DNA of 64,000 bases from Zobellia nedashkovskayae (GTDB lineage: Bacteria; Bacteroidota; Bacteroidia; Flavobacteriales; Flavobacteriaceae), in assembly GCF_015330125.1 (NCBI RefSeq), contig NZ_JADDXR010000002.1:620001-684000 (forward strand), given 5' to 3'. The notes under the pieces were generated by a model. It was not told where the DNA came from. It did no database searches and worked only from the letters and a program-made list of their open reading frames with translations. Shown piece after piece: positions 8,651-18,222 of this stretch; position 1 is the first letter of the stretch, and each line of letters starts with the position of its first letter. Both the position numbers and the translations under genes were made by a program.

Positions 8651-9358
8651 ATGTCCAAAGAAGAATCAACTAAGAAAAAAAGTAAAAGCAAATGGCCAGT
8701 ATACCTATCTCTTATGATAGTAGTATTACTAGTTGTAGGCTATTTCACCATTCCGTCTATCCAGTCGTTTTTTAATGAAGCTTGGCAAGTATTGACAAGT
8801 GGTAATCGAAAAGAAGTAGAAAGTTGGGTGGCACAGTTTGGAGCATGGGGCCCTGTTGTTTTGATAATTGCCATGATTGCACAAATGTTCATGATTATCG
8901 TTCCATCTGTAATGCTTATGGTTACTTCAATCTTGGCCTATGGTGCGGTATGGGGAAGTCTCATTGTTTTATTTGCTGTCTTTATCGCTTCCTCGGTAGG
9001 TTATGCTATTGGCAAACTTTTAGGCAGAGACCGTGTACAGCGTATTATTGGAAAAAAGACGGAGAAAAAGGTAAGCACTTTCCTAAAAGATTACGGTTTT
9101 TGGGCAGTTATAATTACCCGCCTTAATCCATTTTTATCCAATGATGCCATTAGCTTTGTGGGTGGCATACTACGCATGGGGTATTGGAAATTTATTGGGG
9201 CAACCCTAATTGGCATTACCCCACTTATACTTTTCATTGCTATACTTGGCAAAAGTACCAATAGCATGAAAACAGGTCTACTTTGGGGCTCTTTAATAAG
9301 CCTAGTTATTTTCTTGTTATATGTTTGGTATGACAAAAAGCATAAACAAATAGGGTAA
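8651..9358 (+). CDS. TVP38/TMEM64 (VTT/DedA-related) family membrane protein
   Basis: A 235-residue inner-membrane protein. A basic N-terminus (KKKSKSKW) precedes the first membrane helix (residues 15-34); further helices fall near 65-95, 98-120, 165-200 and 205-228. The conserved SNARE-associated/VTT core is visible as the glycine-rich SVGYAIGKLLGRD segment followed by F..RLNPFLSNDAISFVGG, which forms re-entrant loops in this family. Relatives include DedA proteins and eukaryotic TMEM41/VMP1 lipid scramblases, so a role in lipid movement or membrane homeostasis is plausible. It ends only 5 nt from the convergent asmA-like gene, with no terminator between. Confidence 0.82.
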   Translation: MSKEESTKKKSKSKWPVYLSLMIVVLLVVGYFTIPSIQSFFNEAWQVLTSGNRKEVESWVAQFGAWGPVVLIIAMIAQMFMIIVPSVMLMVTSILAYGAVWGSLIVLFAVFIASSVGYAIGKLLGRDRVQRIIGKKTEKKVSTFLKDYGFWAVIITRLNPFLSNDAISFVGGILRMGYWKFIGATLIGITPLILFIAILGKSTNSMKTGLLWGSLISLVIFLLYVWYDKKHKQIG

Positions 9359-9363
9359 TCCTA

Positions 9364-12075
9364 TTAATTACTTTTTTTCCCTAAGAGTCCACCTAAAATA
9401 TTCTTAGCTTTCTCTTTTACCACGTCTTCTTTTTCCTCAGGTGCAGCAGTATCTGTTTTCACTGTAGTTGTATCTTTCTTACTTCCACCTAACAAACCAC
9501 CTAAAACTTCTTTTACGTCATCTTTTGTAGATTTGCTCTCACCTTCTGTATCGGATTTACTTCCACCTAAAACATCTCCTATTAAATCTTTAGCCTTATC
9601 CTTACCTTTGTTAATTAGCTTTTGCTTTTGTATTTCCACCAATTGGTTTGTTAAGGTCTTAACACCCGAACCCAAATCTGTGCTAACTTTAGGGTTATCA
9701 TAATTACCCCCTATATTAGCTACAACAGGAATTTTCAAATCTTCTAGGTCACTCTCACCTATTTGAGCAATTAACTTACTCACATCACTGCCTAGGTACT
9801 TAGCGGGCACCTCCATAGTAGCCGTATACTTCATTTCTTTATTAAAAGTATGAGTACCGCCAACGTCAATAGCTATATCTTTATATTTTACCGTAAATGG
9901 TTTTACGTTCACTACCCCATTTTCAAAAGTAAGCTTGGTTTTTAAATCATCAAGATTTAATTGTTTCATGTCTATGAAATTCAGCTTACTATTAAGAGAT
10001 GTTAGCATTGGAGCACTTTCCGCGTCAACTTCTTTCGTCATGATATCAGCAAAAATATCTCCTGTTAACGTCAATAAATCGGGCACTAAATCATCGGTAA
10101 GACTACCTGAAAGCTTAATATCAGTATCCATAGTCCCCTTTAAGATCTGGGCAATTGGAGCAACTGCCTTTAGAAGATCAAGCGATTTAAAGGTTTCACT
10201 TATACCCAATTCCTTCATATCTAAATTCATGGCAAAAGTTGGCGTTTCTTCTTTTGTAGAAACCTCTCCATTAAATGCCATTTTACCATTAAAAATAGAA
10301 GACGTCATATTAGTAAGTGTTGCCTTCTCATCTTTAATTTTTAGATTACCCTTTACATCTTTCAAAGTAAGGTTGTCATAAAGCACGGTATTGGCCGATG
10401 CATTTATGTTGGCATCCAAAAATGATGGTATCTTAATTTTTTCTTCTGTGACACCTTCTGTTTTCTTTTCTTCTGTTTTACCTTCACTTGGTTCGGTTTG
10501 CGTTTCTTCCACCATAAAATCACTTAAGGCAAAAGTATTGGAAGAAAGGTCAAAATCACCCTCTACTTTTTCATCGTTGAACATAAAGCCCAATAGATTC
10601 TTAATGGTTCCTTTGGCATTAAAATCCGTTTTACCAGTAGTACCACTTAGCTCGTTTAACGTTACTGTAGAAGGATTAAAAGTTAATTTAGTACTCTTAA
10701 GTTTTACTGGATTTGGTATTTCTTCTGAATTGTATTCAAAATCACTTAAACTAACCTTACCATCGGTAGTTGTTTTCTCATATTGCTCCTTTTCTATGGA
10801 AGCCATATCAAAAGCGGTCTTCACATCAACAACTAAAAGCCCTTTTAAATCCAGATCTGCAGGCACTGGATATGCCTTTTTTAGATTAGCTAGGTTCATT
10901 TTACCATCTATATGGGCATTCACTTTGGTGTTACCCATTAGTTCTTTGATGTGTGCAGTCATATCAAACTTATCCTCATCAATCATAAAGGACAGTTTAT
11001 CTATATCTACATACGTATCTTCTGCAATACCCGTGGTGTTATTGATTTTAGTGTCAATAAAAACGTTACGAACCCCCTTTGGCAAGTCTGGATATTTAAA
11101 AGAGGCATTATCAGAATAAATTTTGATATTAAATTTAGGAATATGCTCCTCGTCTACAACACCATTGAATTTACCTTCAAGCATAAAATTCCCCGTGGTC
11201 TTTACATCTTCAATATTCTTAGAATACTCCTCAGGTATAACTGCCAAGAAGTTTTTAAAATCAGAAGAAGGTGTTTTAAAAGTAATATCTATTTCTTGAC
11301 TGTTCTCATTAAGTTTAATAAAACCATCAAAAACCAAAGCCAGCTGATTGATCAATGCTTCGTTCTTTAAAAAAGTGTATTTATTTTCTTTTAAATCAAC
11401 ACCGATAAGAGCATCTAACTCAATTTTATTCTTGTTCAAATAATTAGTGCTGTCCATTTCAAAAGAAACCAAGGCCTCAGTAAACGTATCTAGTTCAGAT
11501 TTTTCCGAAGAAAGGTCACCTTTTCCATTGTGTTGCATATCTGAAATTACCAAACGCATGCCAGTAGACTGATCGTCATAAACAATATTAGTATTAGTAA
11601 TGGCGTATGATTGTAAATCCAGATTAAAACCATCACTAGAAGTATCGGCAGGAGCACTTGGCTCATCTGATGGTACCGCAATATCAAAACTGGCATTCTC
11701 CTCTTTATCTATAGTAACGTTTACCAGTGCACCATCTACCGTGAGACTTTTAATCCCTATTGGCTCATCTTGTCCTTTAAACAACTCACCAATACCCATG
11801 GAAAGAGCTACTTTCTTAGACGCAAAAAGTGTATCCCCTTCAAATGGGGCTTTATTTAACAAAACCACATCTTCCATACTAACCTCAGCATTCGGAAAAC
11901 TGCTAAAGAGACTCAGATTAGCTTTTGAAAAATCAAAATTAGCGTTAACATTTTTGTTCACGTTATTCTTTATAATATCCTCAATTTTGGACTCAAGGAA
12001 AAAGGGCGCAGCTACTAGTACAGCAACAATAAGCAGTACAAACACTCCTAAACCCCAAAATATTTTCTTTTTCAT
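9364..12075 (-). CDS. AsmA-like envelope protein
   Basis: A 903-residue protein anchored by one N-terminal helix (residues 5-25) with the rest in the periplasm. The N-terminal DVVLLNKAPFEGDTLF segment and the C-terminal DLKTKLTFENGV / YTATMEVPAKYL region match the AsmA and AsmA_2 domains. Large AsmA/TamB/YhdP-family proteins form long beta-taco grooves thought to carry phospholipid between inner and outer membranes. The C-terminal 80 residues hold three Lys/Asp-rich repeats built around the motif LGGLLG or LGGS. It is single-gene, convergent with the VTT protein. The exact cargo is unknown; identification as AsmA-like is good. Confidence 0.85.
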   Translation of the reverse strand: MKKKIFWGLGVFVLLIVAVLVAAPFFLESKIEDIIKNNVNKNVNANFDFSKANLSLFSSFPNAEVSMEDVVLLNKAPFEGDTLFASKKVALSMGIGELFKGQDEPIGIKSLTVDGALVNVTIDKEENASFDIAVPSDEPSAPADTSSDGFNLDLQSYAITNTNIVYDDQSTGMRLVISDMQHNGKGDLSSEKSELDTFTEALVSFEMDSTNYLNKNKIELDALIGVDLKENKYTFLKNEALINQLALVFDGFIKLNENSQEIDITFKTPSSDFKNFLAVIPEEYSKNIEDVKTTGNFMLEGKFNGVVDEEHIPKFNIKIYSDNASFKYPDLPKGVRNVFIDTKINNTTGIAEDTYVDIDKLSFMIDEDKFDMTAHIKELMGNTKVNAHIDGKMNLANLKKAYPVPADLDLKGLLVVDVKTAFDMASIEKEQYEKTTTDGKVSLSDFEYNSEEIPNPVKLKSTKLTFNPSTVTLNELSGTTGKTDFNAKGTIKNLLGFMFNDEKVEGDFDLSSNTFALSDFMVEETQTEPSEGKTEEKKTEGVTEEKIKIPSFLDANINASANTVLYDNLTLKDVKGNLKIKDEKATLTNMTSSIFNGKMAFNGEVSTKEETPTFAMNLDMKELGISETFKSLDLLKAVAPIAQILKGTMDTDIKLSGSLTDDLVPDLLTLTGDIFADIMTKEVDAESAPMLTSLNSKLNFIDMKQLNLDDLKTKLTFENGVVNVKPFTVKYKDIAIDVGGTHTFNKEMKYTATMEVPAKYLGSDVSKLIAQIGESDLEDLKIPVVANIGGNYDNPKVSTDLGSGVKTLTNQLVEIQKQKLINKGKDKAKDLIGDVLGGSKSDTEGESKSTKDDVKEVLGGLLGGSKKDTTTVKTDTAAPEEKEDVVKEKAKNILGGLLGKKSN

Positions 12076-12251
12076 ATTTCTATTTCAAATACTGATTTAT
12101 ACAACTTAACGGAATAAAAAAGATGAGCGTTTACTCTAGCATTGATATCCATTTTAAAACTGGGTACAACCTAACGAAAGAAGCTCGGTCTCTTTAACTC
12201 TTATATTAAGATTCTTAACCCTAACGGTACAACTCCAAAAAGCACTGAATA

Positions 12252-12962
12252 TTATACCTCTAGCACTATTTCTTCTCCCACGGCCAAATTAAACCGCTTT
12301 CTCATTATATATACGAACAAATACAAGAAAGGAGTGTCTAAGAGTGCTATTAAAATTTTAAAAACAAATCCACTCACGACCAACCCAAAAAAAAGGTCCC
12401 ACGGAAGAATACCAAATACACAGAGAAGCCCTACTACAGTGAAGGTATCTACAAACTGAGAAAGAAAGGTAGAGAAGTTATTACGTACCCACAAATACTT
12501 GCCTTTGGTCAATTTTTTCCAGAAATGATAAATGGCAATATCAATATACTGCGCAAAGAGATAGGCTATCATAGAAGCCAAAACCGCTATTGGGGACAGC
12601 GCAAATACTTGGGTAAATGTTGCATCGTCTATTGGAGAAGAAGGTATGGCTGGAGCCACTTCTGCCAAAAGGATTATAGCCATAGAGAATAAGCTGGCAA
12701 AAATACCTGCCGTAACAATCTGATTAGCCTTCTTTCTACCATAAATCTCAGAAATTAAATCTGTAATTAAAAAGGTGATTGGGTAAGGCAAAATTCCTAC
12801 TGATATTTCAAAAAGTGACACTCCAAAAATGGTAAAATCACCAAAAGGATTCCAATAGAAGAACTTCTGAAAAATAAGATTAGAGACCACCAAAGAGGTA
12901 ATAAACAGCGCTCCCAAATAAAGATATATCTGATATGCCAAACGGCTATCTTTTAAATTCAT
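12252..12962 (-). CDS. yhhQ: Queuosine precursor transporter (YhhQ/VUT family)
   Basis: A 236-residue inner-membrane protein with about six helices. Conserved YhhQ/VUT features are seen: KFFYWNPFG near residues 29-37, PITFLITDLISEIYGRKKAN at 57-76, and QFVDTFTVV near 162-170. The E. coli homologue takes up queuosine precursors such as preQ0 and preQ1 for tRNA modification. No queuosine synthesis genes are next to it, and I see no preQ1-riboswitch-like fold in the 109 nt before the start. It is divergent from the OmpA gene at 13072. Confidence 0.85.
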   Translation of the reverse strand: MNLKDSRLAYQIYLYLGALFITSLVVSNLIFQKFFYWNPFGDFTIFGVSLFEISVGILPYPITFLITDLISEIYGRKKANQIVTAGIFASLFSMAIILLAEVAPAIPSSPIDDATFTQVFALSPIAVLASMIAYLFAQYIDIAIYHFWKKLTKGKYLWVRNNFSTFLSQFVDTFTVVGLLCVFGILPWDLFFGLVVSGFVFKILIALLDTPFLYLFVYIMRKRFNLAVGEEIVLEV

Positions 12963-13071
12963 AAGTATTTTCTTATTAAAGTGATCGATGAACAGTACAA
13001 TTTCACCGATGGTTGTTCGTTAAAACAAGACTCTTAAAACAAAATCAAAAATAGCTTAAAAAATACCAAGC

Positions 13072-15171
13072 ATGAAAAAAACCATACTTACATCCTTACT
13101 GGTATTGGGGGCAGTTAGTGTCAAAGCCCAATCCTATGTCGGATTTCTGACGGATAATTACAGTGGCGTCAACAGCTTAATTGCCAACCCTGCAAATATT
13201 ACGGATTCTAGATTCAAAACAGATATTAATATTGTAGGTGCAAGCACATTCTTTAGTAACGATTATTATGGATTAAAACTGGGTGACGTAATCACCTCAG
13301 ATTTTGATTTTGATACTGATGGTAAAAAGTACCCCAAAGACAGCAATAATTTCTTTGGTAATGCAGATGTTTTGGGCCCATCATTTATGTTTAACCTTAC
13401 ACCCACAAGCTCACTAGCCGTATTTACAAGGGGAAGAGTAGGTTACAATGTAAACAAAATTAATGGAGACACTTTTGAAAGCCTTTCTAATGATTTTGAT
13501 GAGAACGATGACCTAATGATAGATGAAGAAGATGTTTATCTTACGGCTAATGCATGGGCAGAAATTGGCATTACTTACGCACAAGTTCTGATGAACAAGG
13601 ACCAACACTTCCTTAAAGGAGGTATTTCCTTAAAATACCTACAAGGTATGGGAAATGCTTACGCCAGTGGAAAAGACATAACTATAGATTATGATGCTGA
13701 TGGCACTCCTTTACCAGGTGGGCAAACTACCGGAAGTATCGAATCCGTAGGCGAAGTAAACTATGGCCACAGTGATAATATTGATGATAATTTTGAAAAT
13801 TTTGAAGTTGAAATTGTAGATGGTGCAACTGGCTTTGGTGTAGATTTAGGAGCTGTTTACGAGTGGAGACCTGATTACGCTTCCTATGTTTCTACCGATG
13901 GTGCAAACTCTTTTAAACATCTGAACAAGTACAAATTGAAATTTGCCCTTTCTATAAGTGATATCGGTTCCATAAACTATAAAAATGGTACTCAGAACAC
14001 CTATGATATAACAGGTACGGTAAATGAAGACGATTTTGAGAACGAAGACAATTTAGAAGACCTCTTAAACAACTTATATACGCAGACTTCAGTTGATACC
14101 TCAGAAAAATTTGCTTTACCAACAGCTCTTCATTTTAACGTAGACTATAGTTTAAACAATAGATTTTACCTGAATTTAAATACTGATTTTTCATTGCGTT
14201 CTAATTCCAAAGTAAATACAAATAGAATACCAACAATGGTTTCTTTTACTCCTCGCTTTGAAAGCAAATGGCTTAGCTTTTACATGCCTGTGAGCATTAC
14301 CCAAGGCTCAGGAGCACAATGGGGAGCTGGTTTTAGAGCAGGACCTCTATATGTGGGTTCTGGCTCTGTCATGACCTTATTACTAAGTGACAACTCAAAA
14401 GCGGCCGACGTTTATGCGGGATTGAAAATACCGGTATACCAAGGAAAACCTAAAGACAGAGATGGCGATGGTATAGTAAACAGAAAAGACGATTGCCCTG
14501 ATGAATTTGGCCCAATTGAAAACAACGGTTGCCCGTGGCCTGATACCGATGGTGACAAGGTTATTGACAAAGAGGATAAGTGTTCTGAAGAAGCAGGCGA
14601 AGTATTGAACGATGGTTGCCCATTAGTTGATTCTGATGGCGATGATGTACTTGATGAAGATGATAAATGTCCTAACCAACCTGGAGCAGCAGAAAACCAA
14701 GGGTGTCCTTGGCCAGATACAGATGGTGATGGTGTTTTAGACAAAAACGACCAATGTCCTAATGAAATGGGAACCGTTGCTAACAATGGTTGTCCAGAAA
14801 CTCCTGAAGTTACCGAAGAAGTTCAAAAACTACTGAACGATTACGCTAAAACTATTCTTTTTAACTCTGGAAAAGCGAGTATAAAAGCAGAATCCACAAG
14901 TGTTTTGGTAGACATCATGAGCATTCTTAAAGAGTATCCTGAAGCTAAATTTACGGTAGAAGGCCATACAGACAGCGTAGGTAGCAAATCTACGAATCAA
15001 AAGCTATCTGAATCCAGAGCTATTTCGGTTAAGGACTTTTTAATAGAAAAAGGAATTGACAGCTCTCGTTTAACAGCTATTGGTCATGGAGAAGATAAAC
15101 CTATTGCCTCCAACATGTACAAAGATGGTCGGGCTCAAAATAGAAGGGTAGAAATTAATCTAGTAAAATAA
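13072..15171 (+). CDS. DUF5723/OmpA family outer membrane protein with thrombospondin type 3 repeats
   Basis: A 699-residue protein with a clear signal peptide (KKTILTSLLVLGAVSVKAQ). Residues 20-455 look like a DUF5723-type beta-barrel (alternating aromatic strands, FGVDLGAVYEW and similar). Residues 460-580 hold four calcium-binding thrombospondin type 3 units of the form DxDGDGV.DxxDxCP...NGCP. Residues 590-699 are the OmpA peptidoglycan-binding domain with GHTDSVGS, LSESRA and NRRVEI. It should tie the outer membrane to the cell wall. The gene is single, with a strong terminator at 15186-15215. Its substrate or pore function is unknown. Confidence 0.88.
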   Translation: MKKTILTSLLVLGAVSVKAQSYVGFLTDNYSGVNSLIANPANITDSRFKTDINIVGASTFFSNDYYGLKLGDVITSDFDFDTDGKKYPKDSNNFFGNADVLGPSFMFNLTPTSSLAVFTRGRVGYNVNKINGDTFESLSNDFDENDDLMIDEEDVYLTANAWAEIGITYAQVLMNKDQHFLKGGISLKYLQGMGNAYASGKDITIDYDADGTPLPGGQTTGSIESVGEVNYGHSDNIDDNFENFEVEIVDGATGFGVDLGAVYEWRPDYASYVSTDGANSFKHLNKYKLKFALSISDIGSINYKNGTQNTYDITGTVNEDDFENEDNLEDLLNNLYTQTSVDTSEKFALPTALHFNVDYSLNNRFYLNLNTDFSLRSNSKVNTNRIPTMVSFTPRFESKWLSFYMPVSITQGSGAQWGAGFRAGPLYVGSGSVMTLLLSDNSKAADVYAGLKIPVYQGKPKDRDGDGIVNRKDDCPDEFGPIENNGCPWPDTDGDKVIDKEDKCSEEAGEVLNDGCPLVDSDGDDVLDEDDKCPNQPGAAENQGCPWPDTDGDGVLDKNDQCPNEMGTVANNGCPETPEVTEEVQKLLNDYAKTILFNSGKASIKAESTSVLVDIMSILKEYPEAKFTVEGHTDSVGSKSTNQKLSESRAISVKDFLIEKGIDSSRLTAIGHGEDKPIASNMYKDGRAQNRRVEINLVK

Positions 15172-15185
15172 CAAGTACGTATGCC

Positions 15186-15215
15186 AAAAGAGCCCGCTAT
15201 TAACGGGCTCTTTTT
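15186..15215. terminator. Bidirectional terminator, OmpA gene and sppA
   Basis: An 11-bp inverted repeat, aaaagagcccg (15186-15196) and cgggctctttt (15204-15214), with a 7-nt loop and flanking A and T runs, sits between the convergent OmpA gene and sppA. Confidence 0.85.
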
Positions 15216-15241
15216 ATTTTAAAAAAGTTATAACCAGATTA

Positions 15242-17005
15242 TTATTTAATATCAAGCACAAAAGGCATACGTGCCTGCACTCCCTCCTGCTCCATCGCAG
15301 ATTTCACCTGTTTTAAAATGGAATACGCTTCAGAACCAATTTCTTCTTCTATAAAATCTTGCTTCACTTTAGCACTGGCACCGCCTAAATCTTCCAATAA
15401 ACGTTCTATACCAGTTTTATATTTTGGAAATTTCTTTATGCCATAATCACTCAATTCAGCCATTTTCGCAGCTTCTGCAATGGCATCTTCCAGATTACCC
15501 AATTCGTCTATAAGACCAATACGTTTTGCATCTACCCCACTCCATACGCGTCCTTGCGCTAGACTATCTGCTTCTGCCATACTAATATTACGCCCTTGAG
15601 AAACCCGTTGTAAAAAAGTATCATAAGTACTTTCAATACTTTCTTGAACATAACCTCTAAATTCGCTAGACATGGGTTCAAAAACGGAATATTCTACTGA
15701 GTTTTTATTCGTACCCACTTGTTCTGCATTAACACCTATATCAGCAGCAAGCTCAGTTAAATTTGGCACTGTTCCAAAAACACCTATAGAGCCGGTAACC
15801 GTAGTAGGTTCTGCAAATATCCTATCTGCACCAACAGCAATATAATATCCTCCGGAAGCCGCCACGTTACCCATGGAAACCACTACAGGTTTTTTTTCTT
15901 TTGCCAATACAATCTCTCTCCAAATGATATCGGAAGTTAAAGCACTACCTCCAGGAGAGTTCACCCTAAGTACAATTGCTTTTACATCATCGTCCTCTTT
16001 TGCTTTAATAATAGCTTCATTGATTATACCCTGACCAATAACATCCGGTCCACCTTCCCCATATAATATTTCGCCTTGCGCAAAAACAACGGCTATCTTA
16101 TCTTTTCCGCTTTTAATTACTTTTTTGTTCGAACGGATTACATAATCCTGTAACTCTACAATATTTAAATCATCTTCCTTTTCAAGATGTATAGCATTTC
16201 TAAGTTTCTGTTCGTATTGATCAAAGAAAATAACATCATCTAACAGTCCGGTTTCTTTGGCAAATTCTGGAGTTCTACCTCCTAAGGTATCTGCAATGAT
16301 ATTCAAATCGGTAGAAGAAATGCTTCTTCCCTTAGAAATATCATCAACCATAGAATTCCACAACGAACCAATTAATTCGTTAATCTGTGTACGGTTAGCC
16401 TCACTCATTTCGTTAGCAATAAAAGGCTCAACAGCACTCTTATACTTTCCGTGGCGTATGACTTCCATCTTTATGCCTGTTTTCTCCTGTAAATCTTTAA
16501 AGAATAATACTTCTGAAGACAAGCCTCTAAAATCCAATCCTCCTACTGGGTTTATAAATACAGAATCGGCAACACTGGCCAAGTAGTAATCTTTCTGCAT
16601 ATAAAAATCTCCATACGTGTAGATGAACTTACCACTTTCTTTAAAGCCTTCTAGTGCTTTTCTAATTGCCTGCGTCTGGGCAAGACCGGCCATCACAAAG
16701 TTATTATTGATGCTTATGCCTTTGATATCATCATCATCTTTTGCTACAGTAATAGCCTGTAAAATCTCATCTAGACCTTGCGATTGCTCCATGAAGGCCC
16801 CTGTAAACGGATCCATACTATTATCGCCTACGTAATCACTAATAGGTAATTTTAGTTGGAGCTCTAAAATGGAGTTGTTCTTTATGGAAACCGACTCTTC
16901 AGAACTGCCTACAATACCGGCAAAAATAACGATCATTATTAAAATAACTCCAAAAGCAATAAGGCAGCCGATAATGGCCGCCAAAAGATTTCTTAAGAAT
17001 TTCAT
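15242..17005 (-). CDS. sppA: Signal peptide peptidase SppA, 67K type
   Basis: Inner-membrane serine protease that degrades cleaved signal peptides. From the start at 17005 (MKFLRNLLAA) it has 587 residues: one N-terminal membrane helix (about 8-32), then two tandem S49 peptidase domains as in the E. coli long form. The Ser/Lys dyad is visible: Lys189 in KYKSAVEPF of the first domain and Ser384 in VAASGGYY of the second. An in-frame ATG at 17047 would add 14 polar residues before the helix and would overlap the promoter site at 17030-17037, so I reject it. It is divergent from folK. Confidence 0.93.
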   Translation of the reverse strand: MKFLRNLLAAIIGCLIAFGVILIMIVIFAGIVGSSEESVSIKNNSILELQLKLPISDYVGDNSMDPFTGAFMEQSQGLDEILQAITVAKDDDDIKGISINNNFVMAGLAQTQAIRKALEGFKESGKFIYTYGDFYMQKDYYLASVADSVFINPVGGLDFRGLSSEVLFFKDLQEKTGIKMEVIRHGKYKSAVEPFIANEMSEANRTQINELIGSLWNSMVDDISKGRSISSTDLNIIADTLGGRTPEFAKETGLLDDVIFFDQYEQKLRNAIHLEKEDDLNIVELQDYVIRSNKKVIKSGKDKIAVVFAQGEILYGEGGPDVIGQGIINEAIIKAKEDDDVKAIVLRVNSPGGSALTSDIIWREIVLAKEKKPVVVSMGNVAASGGYYIAVGADRIFAEPTTVTGSIGVFGTVPNLTELAADIGVNAEQVGTNKNSVEYSVFEPMSSEFRGYVQESIESTYDTFLQRVSQGRNISMAEADSLAQGRVWSGVDAKRIGLIDELGNLEDAIAEAAKMAELSDYGIKKFPKYKTGIERLLEDLGGASAKVKQDFIEEEIGSEAYSILKQVKSAMEQEGVQARMPFVLDIK

Positions 17006-17029
17006 GAAAATTGAGTTAGTATTTTCACC

Positions 17030-17037
17030 CAAAGATA
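17030..17037 (-). promoter_or_regulatory. Putative -7 box of sppA
   Basis: On the minus strand this reads TATCTTTG, an exact TAnnTTTG match 25 nt upstream of the sppA ATG at 17005. No clear TTTG is found at -33. Confidence 0.5.
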
Positions 17038-17076
17038 ATGAACTCACCTCTACTTTTTGTTTCTTTGTTATATATT

Positions 17077-18222
17077 ATGAGCAACCCCAAAACAGTATAC
17101 CTATCACTTGGAAGTAATCTTGGTGATACTTTGAACAACTTACAGGACGCATTGTTTGCTATAAACAATGCTGCCGGAGAAGTGCAAAAGATATCCCATG
17201 TGTATCAAACAAGCTCCTGGGGTTTTGAGTCTAACGACTTCATGAATATTTGCATATCCCTTAAAACAATTATGGCTCCGCAAGAACTTTTGCGAACCTT
17301 ATTGGATATTGAGACTAAGTTAGGCAGGATAAGATCAGGCGAAGATGGGTACCACCCTAGATTAATTGATATTGATATTTTATATTACGAAAGGGAAGTT
17401 TTCATTTCTGATAACTTAATTATTCCGCATCCTGAGCTTACGTACCGCAAATTTGTATTAAAACCTTTGGGTGATATTGCCCCTCAGTTCTATCATCCCA
17501 TTTTAAATAAAGATACACGGAACCTTGTGCAAGAATGTCGCGACAAAGGGAAGTTGGAACGCACCCCTTTTAAATTACATAGAAACAGAGCCGACCTTTT
17601 TGCGCATATAAACTTTGTAGCTATTGAAGGGAACATTGGTGCCGGTAAAACAACTTTGGCAAATAAGATATCGGAAGATTTTAACGGTAAATTGGTATTA
17701 GAGCGTTTTGCAGACAACGCATTTCTTCCAAAATTTTACGAAGACCAACACCGTTACGCTTTTCCTTTGGAGATGTCTTTCTTAGCAGATAGATACCAGC
17801 AGTTTACAGATGACACCTCTCAATATGACCTATTTAAGAAGTTCATGGTGAGTGATTATGACATTTATAAATCCCTCATATTTGCCCGTATTACATTACA
17901 GGCAGAGGAATTTGAACTCTACCGGAAACTATTCTACCTCATGTATAAAGAGGTGAAAAAGCCCAAAGTATACGTATACCTTTACCAAACCACTGAACGT
18001 TTGTTAGAAAACATTAAGGAAAGAGGTAGAGATTATGAAAAAAAGATTGCTCCTGATTATCTTCAAAAGATTAACCAAGGGTATTTTGATTTCATCAAAG
18101 GATATCCTGAACAGAACAACCTAATTATTGAAATGGGCGACCTTGATTTTGTTGGTAATAAAGACGATTACGACACCATTATTGATAAGATAACCAAATT
18201 CGCCATTCATTTACCCAACTAG
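17077..18222 (+). CDS. folK: FolK-deoxynucleoside kinase fusion
   Basis: A 381-residue bifunctional protein. Residues 5-150 are 6-hydroxymethyl-7,8-dihydropterin pyrophosphokinase, with LSLGSNLGD at 8-16, RLIDIDIL at 95-102 and HPELTYRKFVLKPL at 118-131; this step feeds folate synthesis. Residues 175-381 are a deoxynucleoside kinase, with P-loop GNIGAGKTTL at 185-194 and a later RGRDYEKKI lid-like segment, which phosphorylates salvaged deoxynucleosides. I start at ATG 17077 (MSNPKTVY); the ATG at 17038 adds a hydrophobic stretch foreign to FolK. The two domains are joined by a short basic linker. I know this fusion as typical of flavobacteria. Its stop overlaps the stop of the convergent methyltransferase gene. 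Confidence 0.92.
   Translation: MSNPKTVYLSLGSNLGDTLNNLQDALFAINNAAGEVQKISHVYQTSSWGFESNDFMNICISLKTIMAPQELLRTLLDIETKLGRIRSGEDGYHPRLIDIDILYYEREVFISDNLIIPHPELTYRKFVLKPLGDIAPQFYHPILNKDTRNLVQECRDKGKLERTPFKLHRNRADLFAHINFVAIEGNIGAGKTTLANKISEDFNGKLVLERFADNAFLPKFYEDQHRYAFPLEMSFLADRYQQFTDDTSQYDLFKKFMVSDYDIYKSLIFARITLQAEEFELYRKLFYLMYKEVKKPKVYVYLYQTTERLLENIKERGRDYEKKIAPDYLQKINQGYFDFIKGYPEQNNLIIEMGDLDFVGNKDDYDTIIDKITKFAIHLPN

Noticed and set aside
10391..12109. Long open frames of 242 and 169 codons on the plus strand opposite the AsmA-like gene.
   Set aside because: They are antisense to a well-supported gene, are Ser/Val-rich with no family resemblance, and arise from its codon bias.
12963..13071. A preQ1 riboswitch before the queuosine precursor transporter gene.
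   Set aside because: I could not see a stem-loop and A-rich tail of the preQ1 type on the minus strand; only a weak -7-like TATTTTTG occurs.
14450..14810. Regular repeats with a GATGGTGATGG-like core, seen first as possible DNA repeats or a CRISPR-like array.
   Set aside because: They are in-frame codons for thrombospondin type 3 repeats in the OmpA protein, with variable spacing and no unique spacers.
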